Source: Linepithema humile
Lineage: Eukaryota; Arthropoda; Insecta; Hymenoptera; Formicidae
NCBI RefSeq assembly: GCF_040581485.1
Contig: NC_090133.1
Coordinates: forward strand, 19,344,001 to 19,408,000
DNA: 64,000 bases
Direction of reading: 5' to 3'
The notes under the pieces are model-generated. The model had not been told where the DNA came from and ran no database searches. It worked only from the letters and a program-made list of their open reading frames with translations. Below, piece after piece: positions 10,807 to 22,551 of the stretch (position 1 is the stretch's first letter; the number at the start of each line of letters is the position of its first letter). Made by a program: the position numbers and the translations under genes.

Positions 10807-13800
10807 ATGGCCGAGGCAGAGAAGCAGCCCGAACAACCCAAGGCTGTCCAGCAGAAGATGGTCATCGGTGAGTTTGAGCATCCTTGCATTATTACCGTGC
10901 GCGCGGCGTTTTCCGCGCCGTGCGCTGATGCACGACGCGGCGAAAAAATTCGCCGCCCGGGAACAACCGTCTCTTCCGCCGCCGCCGCCGCGCATTCCTC
11001 CACCCGTAATGGCGTCCACGCTCGCGGCGTTACGTACGAGCCATGTGGCCGGCGTGCGGAAATCGCGCGGAAAATCCACGTCTCGACTCCGTTTCCTGCA
11101 TCGCGGCCTGACGTTGACGCGGCGTCAAAACGAAACGCTCGTCATCCGTTTTGCTCTGTTGACGCTTGAATTTTTATCCGAATTTTTTTACGCGTCTTCG
11201 CGGTGGCTCCATTCTCGTCTGGCCACATCGATTTTCACCGACGCCGCGTCGTTTACCCTCGTGGCGCACTGCGTTGCGGTATAATTCGCATAACCTGAAA
11301 ATCGCGGGCGCGGATCTTGTGGGCGTCCGGAAACCGGACATTCACGTCGAGCTTCCAGAGCATTCCGAAATCCATCATATCGATCTTTCCTTTCTAGCAG
11401 AGCGATCGCGTCGATCCGAAATATTCTCGCCGCGCGCTCCACGTTTTCGTTATGTAAGCGTGCCGCGGCGTGCTTTCCGGAGCGTGCTTCCGCGGCAAAT
11501 TGCATGCGGACAGTTGTAAGCTCCAAGTTCGTTGAATTGATCTAATTCTTTCGCCATTGAAATATTTTATTCGCCTTTCGATAGCGTGTACGAAACATTA
11601 ATATGTATATCGAAACTGCGCAATATATAAAAATTTCTTTTACAGCATTATAAGAATATTGAAATTCATTGTAACATATTTAAGTTTCTTGTATTTTTTC
11701 GAAGATAAAAAGACAGATTAAATTCCATCGAAAACGTGTTGAAATTAGAATCGATTTCTTATTCATGTTTTAAAAATTGTGCAAGCTTAGTTTATTTTTA
11801 AAGAGTTTATATTTAAGAAGTGATATAATTCTGCTTTCGAAAATCTTGCCAAAATCGATACGTTACATTAGCATTAAAATTAAAAATTTCTAATATTTCA
11901 GAAATATGAGATATATATTCTAAATAATGCTCATTTATTTCTTAAGATTGTTATATATAACATAATTATATACGTTATATACAACATTGTTGTATATAAT
12001 ATGCGATACTTTTATTACAAATTCTATGAGTTTATCATAGCGAATATTATTCCGATCTTCGGATTTTGAGGAATTTCACAGATACAACCACGGTCGATCT
12101 ATCGTTGTGACATTAATTTCGACCTTTGTTTAGGTTATATTGCTTCAAGGTTACTTGTAACTGTTATGAAGATAGTCTTATCATATTTTCGCCGTGAAGC
12201 GAGATCAAGTATATATATATATAATAACGTATTATACTATTATTCGTGAATGCAATTTGTATTAATCATAAATTTGCAGATTCCAACGACACTTCACAGT
12301 TAAAAAATTTTGATATGCATTTAAATAAAAATAATTGATATAAATATCCTTTTAATGATTATTTTATCTCTGTCAGTTGCCTATTTACTTAGATTGCTAT
12401 TTGATCTTGCTTTCTAATGCATTATTCTCAGAAATGTTGCTCATGTTATAAAAACGGCCGTTACATTTCGATTTCGAGCGGTTACCTGTACGTAAACACG
12501 TGGTAATAATAACTTAATACCGTGAAACATATTATTCCCTTCCCGAAGGTCGTTTTCACAATTTGATAATAATAAGTAAAGACGACATTCCTACATGACT
12601 CAGTGTACTCTTATTCACACACAATGCTTCGAAATTGTAGATAATTTCTTACATTATGAAAAATTGCTCCCTGTTATTTTTATTGTTTGATACATTACAG
12701 CGGAATATAATTTGCAAATAATTTAAAATAAAAATGATAAATTTTGCATTACTGAATTTTGTTACAAATTTATGTGAATTTTATATTTGGCAGATATGCT
12801 TGATAATTTATACACTTTTTTGGATTTCAGCTAATAAGGTCACAGGAACCGTCAAATGGTTCAACGTCAAAAGTGGATACGGCTTTATAAATAGGTCAGT
12901 GATTATTATTTAACAATTATCTCACATCAAGTTGTTTCTCTCCTTTTTTTTCACAACTTATGAGGTTCTCTCGACATTTTGAAATACCGGATAGAAAAGG
13001 ACACACATGTCTATTCGCGTGGGCGTAAGCGTTAGTCATACACTATTAATTTTAAACACCCATTTCGCGCTATAACCGCGTGAGCATTAAAGCGTTATCG
13101 TATATTAGCTGTTGCGTCTCCCCTACATTCATTGCAACTGCATCGCAAATATTTAATTATCTTTTTCACAGCTTTAGTCACAGCTTTAGTCGTTTATGAA
13201 TTATATCTAAATTTATGTTTGCCACTTCCATTTTTATCATGCACTCGTTAAATAAATTTTGCGATATTCGCTGTTGTGGCTATTCAATTATTCAAAAAGA
13301 AACTCAATTATTTATTTCCTCTCTGCGACTACTCGAGAAACTCCAGATCATGAATTAATTCCGATAATCAACGAACATATTCATCGATCGCATGAGTCAT
13401 CCTATTATTTCATCGTTTTACGTATATTTTCGCAATAATGTGAAAGTAGATGAATACATACTTATTGCACATTTATCAAAACATTTATTTAATGATATAA
13501 TTTTTAATATTTTATTGTGACTAATAATTCATTATTTTACTCTTCTAATTTTATTTTTTAAATCCATTTGAGAATCCATCATGACGAAGCGTTATAAATA
13601 TGCGTAAATTTCTGCGAGTAATCCGATATTGTTTCTTGCTGCATTTTTTTATTCCGAACGATAAGATTTGGAACACGAGGGATTCTTCGAGTTATTCTAA
13701 TATATGATAACGATTTCAGCGCACGAGGGAAGTAGTAGTCTCTAATATTAGGAAAATCGCCGTCTCCGCTGCAGGTACGACCTGCAACCTCGACCTGGCA

Positions 13801-16800
13801 CTCTGCCGCACGGAAAATAGACGCTTCATTCGACACGTGTACGGATCCGTATAGGAGCGTAGAGTCAGTTTCTCTCGCTATTTCGAGGTCCCTTTATTTA
13901 TCTGGTCGGACGCCAGAAAATCGTCTCGCGCCCGCGCGCAGACGGCGGCGTTTTGCCGCGCGTTTTACACGCGGAACTTTCGTTGCGCTATAATACGTTT
14001 CCGTTCTTCCGGGGTGAAAAAGTAAAAAAAGGATCACGTCGTGATGAACGAATGAGGAATTTGCCCCAGTGCCTTTTTTTAAGTAGATTTTTTAGGTAGA
14101 TTCTTTAGCACGAGGGAAGGGCGGAAAAATAGTTCCTCACGACCAAGGCTAAACAAAATTCAAATGCTTACCTGCACGTGAGAGTTTCTCGAATGCACTT
14201 TCACTGACGCCTGCTGTGCCATAAAATCATTAGAAACGACCGTTATAGCTGTTTACAAATATAGAACGCTTTCGTTCGTCCCTCAACGAACATGTCGCCG
14301 CGTGTTACAGTTAATCCGGTTTTCGAGAAATCAATCTCCAGAAATCTAAAAACGTAATAAATAATTGTATTCTTTGTTTGAATATTCATATCTTTTTTTA
14401 AGAAACGTGGTGCTACGAATGTATCTTTCTCTGAAAGATGCTGTCGTATATTTTTTCCGAAATGCGAATTTATTCATATTTTAATTTTAACTGTATTCCA
14501 ACATGTGATTTATGAAGTAAATTATAACTTAATTTACTTTGTTTTTTTTTCGGTCTTAATGTGGAATTAGGAACAGACTTAAAATTGATATAAAAATATA
14601 AAATAATAAAATATATAATATTAAAAATATGGAAATACACTGCGACCCTGTTTTGCAATGCTCGCAATAATGACAGAAACCTTAGGTAAAATCCTAAATA
14701 TATAAGCGAGAGGAAGCCGTTTTACAGTGAGCAGGTAACAATGAAGGAAAGAACCGAATGATGCAGCACATTTTTTTCTACATTTTTCCAGAAGTTATTC
14801 AGAAATGTGCTTTAGAGACGTACTAAAAATATTCTTAGAAATTTGGATGCATTATACATATCATCAAAGAATCTGTTCCTAAAACTAATTTAATAGCCTA
14901 AAATTTAATAGCCTGAATCGAGGGTACGAATCCATTGTTCATTCATCGTGTTCGTCTCTAATTCGGCGAACTCGATTATTCCGCAATGGAAGAGCAACGT
15001 TCCATCTCGATACCCATTGGATCATTCCATTAATTATTCGGCATTGATCCACGTTCCGAGACGTACAGTCAAATTCATTAGGACAGATACATATAGCATA
15101 TTTAAATAATAGATGTTAAAATTTTTGGCAAAATTAATAAAGTCATTATTCGCAGCTAATTAATGCTGTCGTAAAATAAAAGAGAAATTAACGTGGATAA
15201 AAGTAAGGTAAATGTACTTTTTACCGAACTATCGTCAAAACTATCGTCAAAACTATCGTCAAAACAACTGAGAATATATTGCATGAAGTTTTATGCAACG
15301 AAATCAGTTGTTTTGACAATCGTACTGTTAATGGCTATTATTTTTAAACGTAAATAGTAAATTGGTCGGTAAATTGGAGCAGTTCGGTAAAAGGTACATT
15401 TACCTTAGTATTCCATATTTTGCGACTGTAGTCTACAGAAATTGGATAAGAGTGGACCTCTTATAACAGTATAATTGTTAATGATCTCATTTTCACCGAG
15501 AGAGACATCGATTCAGGCAATTAAACTCTCTACCTAATGATTCACCTTTTGTTAACCGCGCACGGAAGGGTGCCTAGTTGCGGCAGCTGGCGTTTGTGTA
15601 CGTATTGTGTATTTCTCTCCTGAGTGCACCGCCGGGGTTCGACGACCTCTTAACTCCGTGCTTTGCTCCGCAGCTTCACGGATTACATCCGCGCGCTCGC
15701 GAATTCATGCGTAGGATAGACGTGTATATACACATCACTATGTATTTGCTACACGCTGTGTATCGCGCGTACGTGTGGAACTTCGTAGAGAATGCAGACA
15801 GACGTCACATTGATGCAAGACTTGCCGCGATACCTGCGCAATAAATAAATGGACATGATTGTTATTATTGTGACAAAATTTTGATGGTTTTTTTCCACAG
15901 AAACATAATAAAACATAAATTGAAATTCAAAGGAAGAAATACAACAGTTATTTATTATAAAAAAATAATTACGGAGTTATTTTAGAGACAATTATTTTAT
16001 CTTAATATTCAGTCCGAAATGATTAAAATTATAAATATTGTTTGGTTTTTATTAATTTCGAGTCTGCATTAAAATATGAATATCGATTGCTTCTAATCAT
16101 TTATTCCGATTGCTTCAGGAATGACACGAAGGAGGACGTGTTTGTACATCAGGTAAGTTTTTCACGTTTAACGCATTAAATAATACTTTATTCTTAAAGT
16201 ATCGCAATATATATCTAACTGTTACGTGTAATCGCAGTCCGCGATAGTCAAAAACAACCCAAGGAAGGCCGTACGCAGTGTGGGAGATGGCGAGGTCGTG
16301 GAGTTTGACGTAGTCATCGGCGAGAAGGGCCACGAGGCCGCCAATGTCACCGGTCCGGCCGGAGAAGCGGTGAAGGGTTCGCCCTACGCGGCGGACAAGC
16401 GTCGCGGATATCGCGGTATTCATTGGATTTACCCGAGACGCGGCAACGGCCGACCTCAAAATCGCAGACCGCGCGAAGGCCAAGAGGGCTACGAACAAGG
16501 TACGCAATCGCGCTCTCTCGCGCCACAATGTTAATCGCTCGCAAAGTCTCTCGGGCGTCAAGATTAACTTTCGCCGTTTGGATGAATTAGGTGAAGGCAA
16601 GAATGGTGATGACGTGAACGCGGCCGACGGCGGCGGCCAGTCACAGCAGCAACAGCGTCGTTACAGGCTGCGACGTCATTACGACGGTTATTATCGTGGA
16701 GGACGGCGTTCCGGGCCCGCTCAAGCGCAGCAGGGAGAGAATGCTGGCGAAGGTGGTGAGCAAGGAGAAGGAACCGGCGGCGAGGGTGTTCCGCCGCGCG

Positions 16801-18962
16801 GAAGTGGTCGTGGACGCGGTGGTCCATCACGGCGCTTTTTCCGCCGCAATTTCCGCGGAGGAAGAGGTGGCCCGCCACGGCGCCCTCGTAGCCAGGATGG
16901 CCAGGTACGGGTTAGTATCTAAGCTGAAGTCACACACATTCCGATTTCATTACAGTGATTGATGGCGGACGATGGTATCGAGTTGAATCGCGTCGATCGC
17001 GAACAAGCATGTTTTCCCAAATCTTACACGCACTCTTTCATCTAGAGTTCCGAGACGCTGCGCAAAACTCAGAAAAGTGTTTTGATTTTAAGAAATATAT
17101 ATTTGAATTAGATTTTTTTCAAATATTTTTTCTATCATTAAGACAAATTTCGAGATACGGTTGCCTCGAAACTTTAGATGAAATATTCTATTCTTTTGAT
17201 CTGCACTTGATTTAAAACTACTTTTGTTCTGGTTAATTTCTATTATGCCAAACACCTCAGAACTCACTGTATCCTCGATTGCTTGCACTTGAATGGTGAA
17301 GTGCCTCTTTTTTTTCTAACAAGAGTGCTGCATTATTACACACGTAACTAACTAACGGACTTGGCAGATTGTAAATGTGCATTTATTTCAACTTTGCATT
17401 CTTGGTATAAATAACGAACACTTTGAAAACTAGCTGTTTAAATATGCACGGTAGTTTTTATTTGAAAAGATGATGAATCGTAGTAGTATTTTTCTCTATA
17501 ACGGCACTGATGCACTGTCATTTAGAAATTGTGTTCTTGTTTTCAGTAAAGATTCTATCAATCCCTTCTTGTACGATGCATCATCCACGCACGCGGAATA
17601 TGTGTTCTGTACTTGTCGACAATCCCTTTTTTTCTTTTATCTCGCGCTTTGTAAGAATGAAGCGGGACGTACCGGCGAATTTTCGTAACTGGCAAAGCAC
17701 ATCGCGGACAGCTGTTATAAAGATTACGTGTATTGTAAAATTAGGTGATCAATGACGGCGAGACTGTCGGCGAGAGTATGCAAGTCGGTAATTACCGGAG
17801 AAATCCACGACCGCGTTACAGACGACGATTAGTACGACAACCTCGTGCGACCTCGAGCCAACACACGAACACACGCAGTCAGCACACGGTACAAAACTTG
17901 CCGTCTTCTGGCCCGAATCGCAAATCCCCGAATCCCGCTTCTTCCCCCGTCACTTCCCTCCGAACACAAGTCAACGATGTCCCTCCTGAATCCTGCGGTA
18001 AATCCAAGGTATTATTGATTCTCTTTCTTACTCAAGGTGGAAGATAATTCCCGAATTTTTTACCGTAATGGATGATTTTGCAAACCAAATTCACAGACTT
18101 CATTAACGAGTAATTTGATGACTTTTAACGAATTGCAACAAACATTCATAGTTTCCGTTTAAAAAAAAAAAAAAAATGAAACGCTTGCCTTACGGAAATT
18201 TGCGCCTTATTGGATCGCTAGTTTCACCTATATATTATCTGTAAATCTGTTCCTTCGTCAACGGATTGCACTTGTCTACCTTCATTTCTTTTCTTCTACG
18301 AGCGTTCGATGAAGCACCTTAAGCACGAGTCACGATCAGAAGCTGTTCGATGTAACACTAACATTGTGGGACGTTGAAAACAGTAGGTCGAACAATGGAG
18401 TTTCGCGAATTGTGACAAACGGACGAGAGTTTTTGATTGTGGCGCATCGCGCGATCCGTCGACGAATACAGAGCGGTAGCGCTTAGCACACACTGTTTGC
18501 ACGTGTCTTTTTGTCCTCTTTTCAGTCGGAGCAGAAGTTGGATGCACCAAAAGATACGGATGCACCTGTCGCTGCCCCTGCTCCACAGGTAATGTCGCTC
18601 CTTTTTCTCTTCTTTTCAATCTCGCTCGTCTCAGTTACTGCAGTTTTTTTTTTTTTTTTTTTTTTTTTTACGCACTTACACTTTCGGCATTAGATGTGAT
18701 CTTCAAAGTAGACCTACAGATTTACTTTCTTGCGCTATCTCTTATCTTTCCTACTTTTATCCTCGTTGTCTTCTAGAAGGACTTGCATTTTTTAATCGCA
18801 TAGTTTGAAAGAGGAGATGTGTGGGACGATTGGCAAAGATATTTTGACACGCGTTGTATAATTGTTGTTTCTGTGATTTTCCCACGAGTAATGTTTCCTT
18901 GATGTATCTGCTTGCAGGAGAGCCAACCGGTGCAGAATACTACTACCGAAAGCACCGCCTAA
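10807..18962 (+). CDS. yps: Y-box protein with cold-shock domain (ypsilon schachtel / YBX1 family)
   Basis: Eight exons (10807-10867, 12831-12894, 16119-16152, 16238-16499, 16591-16904, 17745-18008, 18526-18588, 18918-18962) join in frame to 368 aa, close to the length of Drosophila Yps. The cold-shock domain spans about residues 24-105, with RNP1-like KSGYGFINR in exon 2 and RNP2-like DVFVHQ in exon 3. The tail alternates Gln/Gly/Arg-rich and basic blocks, including an RRFFRRNFRGGRGG stretch near residues 225-238, typical of RNA-binding Y-box tails. It ends in a short acidic/Thr-rich segment. Family members package cytoplasmic mRNA, control translation and mRNA localisation in the germline, and bind RNA and single-stranded DNA. 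The 64-nt and 34-nt exons that split the domain match the vertebrate YBX1 exon sizes I recall. Retention of intron 5 would give a 250-aa form ending at 16922. Introns 1 and 2 (2.0 and 3.2 kb) are long and may hold regulation. Confidence 0.97.
10868..12830 (+). other. yps intron 1
   Basis: The first 650 bp are GC- and CpG-rich, continuing the promoter island; the rest is AT-rich. Several overlapping frames on both strands at 10435-11526 reflect the GC-rich composition and show no recognisable domain. No other gene is seen. Confidence 0.6.
12895..16118 (+). other. yps intron 2
   Basis: A 3.2-kb intron splits the cold-shock domain. It is mostly AT-rich, with a GC-rich patch at about 13770-14000 and another at 15550-15840. 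The small inverted-repeat element at 15206-15405 is listed separately. No coding sequence is supported. Confidence 0.6.
15206..15405. mobile_element. 200-bp MITE with 25-bp inverted ends and TA target duplication
   Basis: The ends are AGGTAAATGTAC followed by T or C and then TTTTACCGAACT, in inverted orientation with one mismatch over 25 bp. They are flanked by TA at 15204-15205 and 15406-15407. Inside, ACTATCGTCAAA is repeated three times at 15228-15263 and has an inverted partner near 15306-15327, so most of the element folds on itself. TA duplications and short inverted ends fit a Tc1/mariner-type MITE. No transposase is present. Confidence 0.75.
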
Positions 18963-19639
18963 TTTAAGAGATGAACACGCGCTACGACCGCAGGACGCTC
19001 CTTTTAACATATAACATCGACACCCGTTATACACTGCATACACAGCAGCAGATACAGCAGCAGCAGAAGCAACAGCAAATAATCTATAAAACAAATGCAA
19101 AAAATCCAAAAAAAAAAAAAAAAAAAAATACTAAAAAATGATAAATCAACAAACACTACTCCACACTCTCCCCCACGAAAGCAGATAAAAATTAAGAGGA
19201 TGTTTTTCGTCGAGCGTGGCGAAAAGAAAGATTCATCTTTCGAGCGAATTGAGACTTGTTTTTTTTTTGTACTTTCGAAATTTTGCAGAGAAATAGAAGA
19301 CGGACATAATGCGTAGCGTTAAAGAAACAACAGAGACGCGAAGAGGAATCTTCTAACGTTTCATTAACGATATTGCGCTATGTGTATTCGGGAAGAGGAA
19401 AATGCAAACCGACAGAAGGGTAAAGCAATCACGGAGTACGAAGCGATGGACTCGAGCGCGGCAAGGGATATGATGTATATGTAGATTTTTGTTTTCGTTT
19501 TTTTGTGTATTTCTCGTTACATTGATTTTTCTCCGATAAGGCGCACCGCGTGCGCGATATTTGAGTTTATTGCTATATTTCGGCGAGCTTCTTTCACTTT
19601 TCGGCGATTTTTTCCATCAAAAGCAAATAGCGAAAACCG

Positions 19640-19681
19640 ATACGTGATTTATACGTGATTTATACGTGATTTATACGTGAT
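19640..19681 (+). repeat. 11-bp tandem repeat (about 3.7 copies)
   Basis: ATACGTGATTT is repeated head to tail in the presumed yps 3' region. Confidence 0.9.
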
Positions 19682-20114
19682 GATGTACGAATTTCACTTG
19701 AATTTTTGCCTGTCTCGAAGTCATTCGTTTCCTTTCGGCTTGTATCTCGAAATCGACGAACTGCCGTATTGCTTTCACTCTTACATGCGTAATTACATTG
19801 CGATTGATAAGCGTAAATACAGCATTGGGGTGTGTGTGTGTGCCTCAAGGATAATGATACGATATTGATTCTAAATTTTCTTACACTTTACAATTTGTCA
19901 TAAGCAGAAACGATTATTATACTAGCATTTATCTTGGCCGTATTTTTACAGTTGATTGTAGCAAACAATTGTCGATACTGGCCCCTGGTGGGTCCGGCGA
20001 AGCGAATTATGATTAGCGATTATTATTGTACTGATTTTGCTGTATTAATTGGACATAGGAAGGCGAGCCTTGTGGGATTTCAGATTTACGAAGGCTACAT
20101 CTTTACGGTTGATA

Positions 20115-20234
20115 CGGTGCTAAATGCACTTTAAAGAAAAGGCTGACTGTTGCTCATGCGCTTGATCCGAGAAAACTATTAACAATTTCTTGAAAGAAAC
20201 AGTCAGCCTTTTCTTTAGAGTGCATTTAGCACCG
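20115..20234. repeat. 120-bp fold-back element with 37-bp arms
   Basis: The left arm 20115-20151 (starts CGGTGCTAAATGCACT) and the right arm 20198-20234 are inverted copies with one mismatch, separated by a 46-bp loop. No convincing target duplication is visible. It could be a MITE or a structured RNA element in the yps 3' region. Confidence 0.85.
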
Positions 20235-20375
20235 CTCATTTTGAAAACTTGATTTTGCGGTGCTGCACGTATTGATTTTGAACGTAAATGCTCTGATTTC
20301 GCAAACCTCGTTTTTATTATCAAGTTCTGACTATTATCAAGTTCTGAAAAAAAATCAAATTTCGCTTCAATGGCC

Positions 20376-20454
20376 TGTAACACCAAAACCTTTATATTTT
20401 TATATTATACGTTTTCGACGTATAATGTGGGAGGGTGAAGATTTTGGTGTTACA
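20376..20454. repeat. 79-bp nested inverted repeat
   Basis: The outer arms TGTAACACCAAAA (20376-20388) and its inverse (20442-20454) enclose an inner palindrome TTATACG...CGTATAA near 20404-20424, giving a stem within a stem. The phrase ATTATCAAGTTCTGA just upstream is directly repeated near 20317-20346. Confidence 0.7.
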
Positions 20455-21206
20455 GAGCATCGAGGCGCAGTTTGACTTCTTTTCAGGACTTGCTAATAGT
20501 TTGTTCGCATTGGATTGCGTTTTGATCCAACCGTAAATGAAGCAGGCGCCTAACATAAAATTTTGCACAATCTGCATCTTATCCGTAATTAATCCGTCAA
20601 TACAGTAATAATCACTAATCGCTAGTCAAAATAAATCGTGAGTAAATCGTCCGGTCTTTTCTGAAATTGACGTCGAGTGATCGTGCAGGCCGGTTTTTCT
20701 TATTAAGCTACTGACCCCATGCATACGGCAATCGACTCAATTTGACTCTATTCGGAACAAGAGCCGGGCGTATCACACACATCGGCTCGATTGACAATAC
20801 GAATACCGTAGACTGTCATGAGAGTACGAGAGAAGAGAGAGAACAAGAGAGAGAGAGAAAACAAACTTTATATAATTTTGCATGGAACTAATTTTTAAAA
20901 TTTTAGTTTGTAGTATCGTCGACGATAATCAAATAAATATATACGTCTTTCTTTAAGAAAAAAATTACAAAATTGAAGTATATCTTTATATTGGGCCAAA
21001 CTGATTTGATTGACATTTCTCTTCCGTTGAATTCTACATCCAGACGGTACAAAGATCTGTGAGAGGAGATACCTTCTTCAAACGTTTCTCGTATCGTTTG
21101 GATGTAGCCTGTCGATGTTACATGATGTTACTGTTTTCCGTCATCTGTAATTTTGTGCTCGTCGATTAGAAACGATCAGCGTCGCGCAAAATAAATACGC
21201 GAGTGA

Positions 21207-21232
21207 GAAATAATCGAATATTCGATTATTTC
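21207..21232. repeat. 26-bp perfect palindrome
   Basis: GAAATAATCGAAT is followed immediately by its reverse complement. It abuts the imperfect inverted repeat at 21233-21351. Confidence 0.85.
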
Positions 21233-21351
21233 GCGAATATGTATTTATAAGTGTATTGGCACGTATAAAATGTATACGGAACTGCATATCTTCGCCAGAG
21301 ATGCGTCAGCGTGCATTTTATACACGCTAGTTTAATAAATACACATTCGAA
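21233..21351. repeat. Imperfect inverted repeat, about 119 bp
   Basis: CGAATATGTATTTATAA on the left pairs with TTAATAAATACACATTCG on the right, and CACGTATAAAATGTATAC pairs with GTGCATTTTATACACGC, with indels and mismatches. This resembles a decayed fold-back element. Confidence 0.5.
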
Positions 21352-22533
21352 GTTGTTCGCGAATAGATTTTTGCCGTCAGCGCGCGGTAGTCGTTGCCCG
21401 CCCAGGTGCCAGGTAGAGAAACGTCCAAGATATTACCGTATACACCACCTGATAATCTTCTATTGTGTCTCACTATCCCGTCACATTCCGTTTGTGAAGT
21501 AGCGTTTGTTAGGCCGCAAACCCAAAGTGTGTTGAGTCTTCGTAAAAGTTGCATAATATCTATGTTTTGTGTACGGAAAGATCGAGGTGGAAACATCCGA
21601 TTAGCAGAAGTAGCGAGACGGTTTTGGGGAGTAATGATCAATGAGAAAAAAAAAAAAAAAAAGAGAGTGTGTGCGTGAGTGTCAAGTGGAGAGAGAGACA
21701 AACGCGCGGTTACGTTACGCGGACGCGCGTTATTTTCACTTTTGCAAACGTAGTAAGAAATAAGCGAGGCCTTTAATCGAGTGCCGATCCCGAAGTCGCG
21801 TCGATGGTCGCCGAGATATCTTTTTTCTTTTTCTCTTTTTTATTGGATTCTGCGAGGAAGAATTCGGCGGACGCGCGATGCATTGATCGTCGCGCATTCT
21901 TCCGCTCTTCTATTAAACCGGGAATCCGCGTCCGGTTAGGACAAAAATCACACGGCGACTCTTCGGGCGACCCTTCGGGCCGCGTTAACGTAATCACTCT
22001 CCGTTGTCTAACGTAACCGCGCGTCCCCCACAAAAACATGGTAGAGAGAAAGAAATTTAAAAAAAAAGAAAAGAATCCAAAAGAGGCCTCTCGAAACAGC
22101 GGGAGAGAGGCGCGGAACAAGCAAAAATTTCAAGCGGCGCTCCGAACGGACGCGCAAACGTAACTGTCTGCAAAAAAAGAACAATGCATGTGTTAACAGT
22201 GAATATCCGAGTTAAAAAAAAAGAACAAAAGCCGTATAAAGCCAAAAAAGAAAGAAAACGAATCCAGCAGTTGAACTTACACGCGATAAAAAAAAAGAAA
22301 AAATATACACACACCTAAGGTAGTAAACCAAAAAAGAAAAAAAAAAAAAAAATCATTTGTGATTTTGACGTGCGAGTTATCGCTGTCGTCGAAACATTTT
22401 TGACACAGTCGCCAGTCAATCGTGATCGGTCACAAAGCGTGTGTATACGTGTTCGTTAATAAAAGTTGAAAGATGACTTACGATCGGGTGACGCGAAATG
22501 TTCACAGGAAAAATTCGATTCGCGACCAAGCAT

Positions 22534-22551
22534 CGCGCGCGCGCGCGCGCG
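22534..22551. repeat. (CG)9 microsatellite
   Basis: Eighteen bases of alternating C and G, a sequence that can adopt Z-DNA. Its survival suggests little CpG loss locally. Confidence 0.9.

Larger units (their letters stand above)
18963..22470 (+). other. Probable yps 3' UTR / downstream region
   Basis: No coding frame is supported after the yps stop. Candidate AATAAA signals lie at 20630-20635, 20932-20937 and 22458-22463, so the 3' UTR could range from about 1.7 to 3.5 kb. The region begins with CAG-rich sequence (about 19043-19078) and an A tract (about 19110-19128), and holds an 11-bp tandem repeat and three fold-back sequences. From about 21640 the plus strand becomes strongly purine-rich. 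Confidence 0.45.

Noticed and set aside
10435..11079. 214-codon minus-strand frame over the yps promoter and first exon
   Set aside because: It overlaps the yps promoter, exon 1 and splice donor, lies in a GC-rich island with competing frames on both strands, and shows no domain.
15640..15665. tRNA-like B-box string in yps intron 2
   Set aside because: A GGTTCGA-like string is present but no A-box, acceptor stem or anticodon arm can be built around it.
15578..15844. 88-codon frame in yps intron 2 with hydrophobic start
   Set aside because: It begins at TTG, not ATG, so the apparent signal peptide is an artefact of non-standard start calling; no splice sites fit yps.
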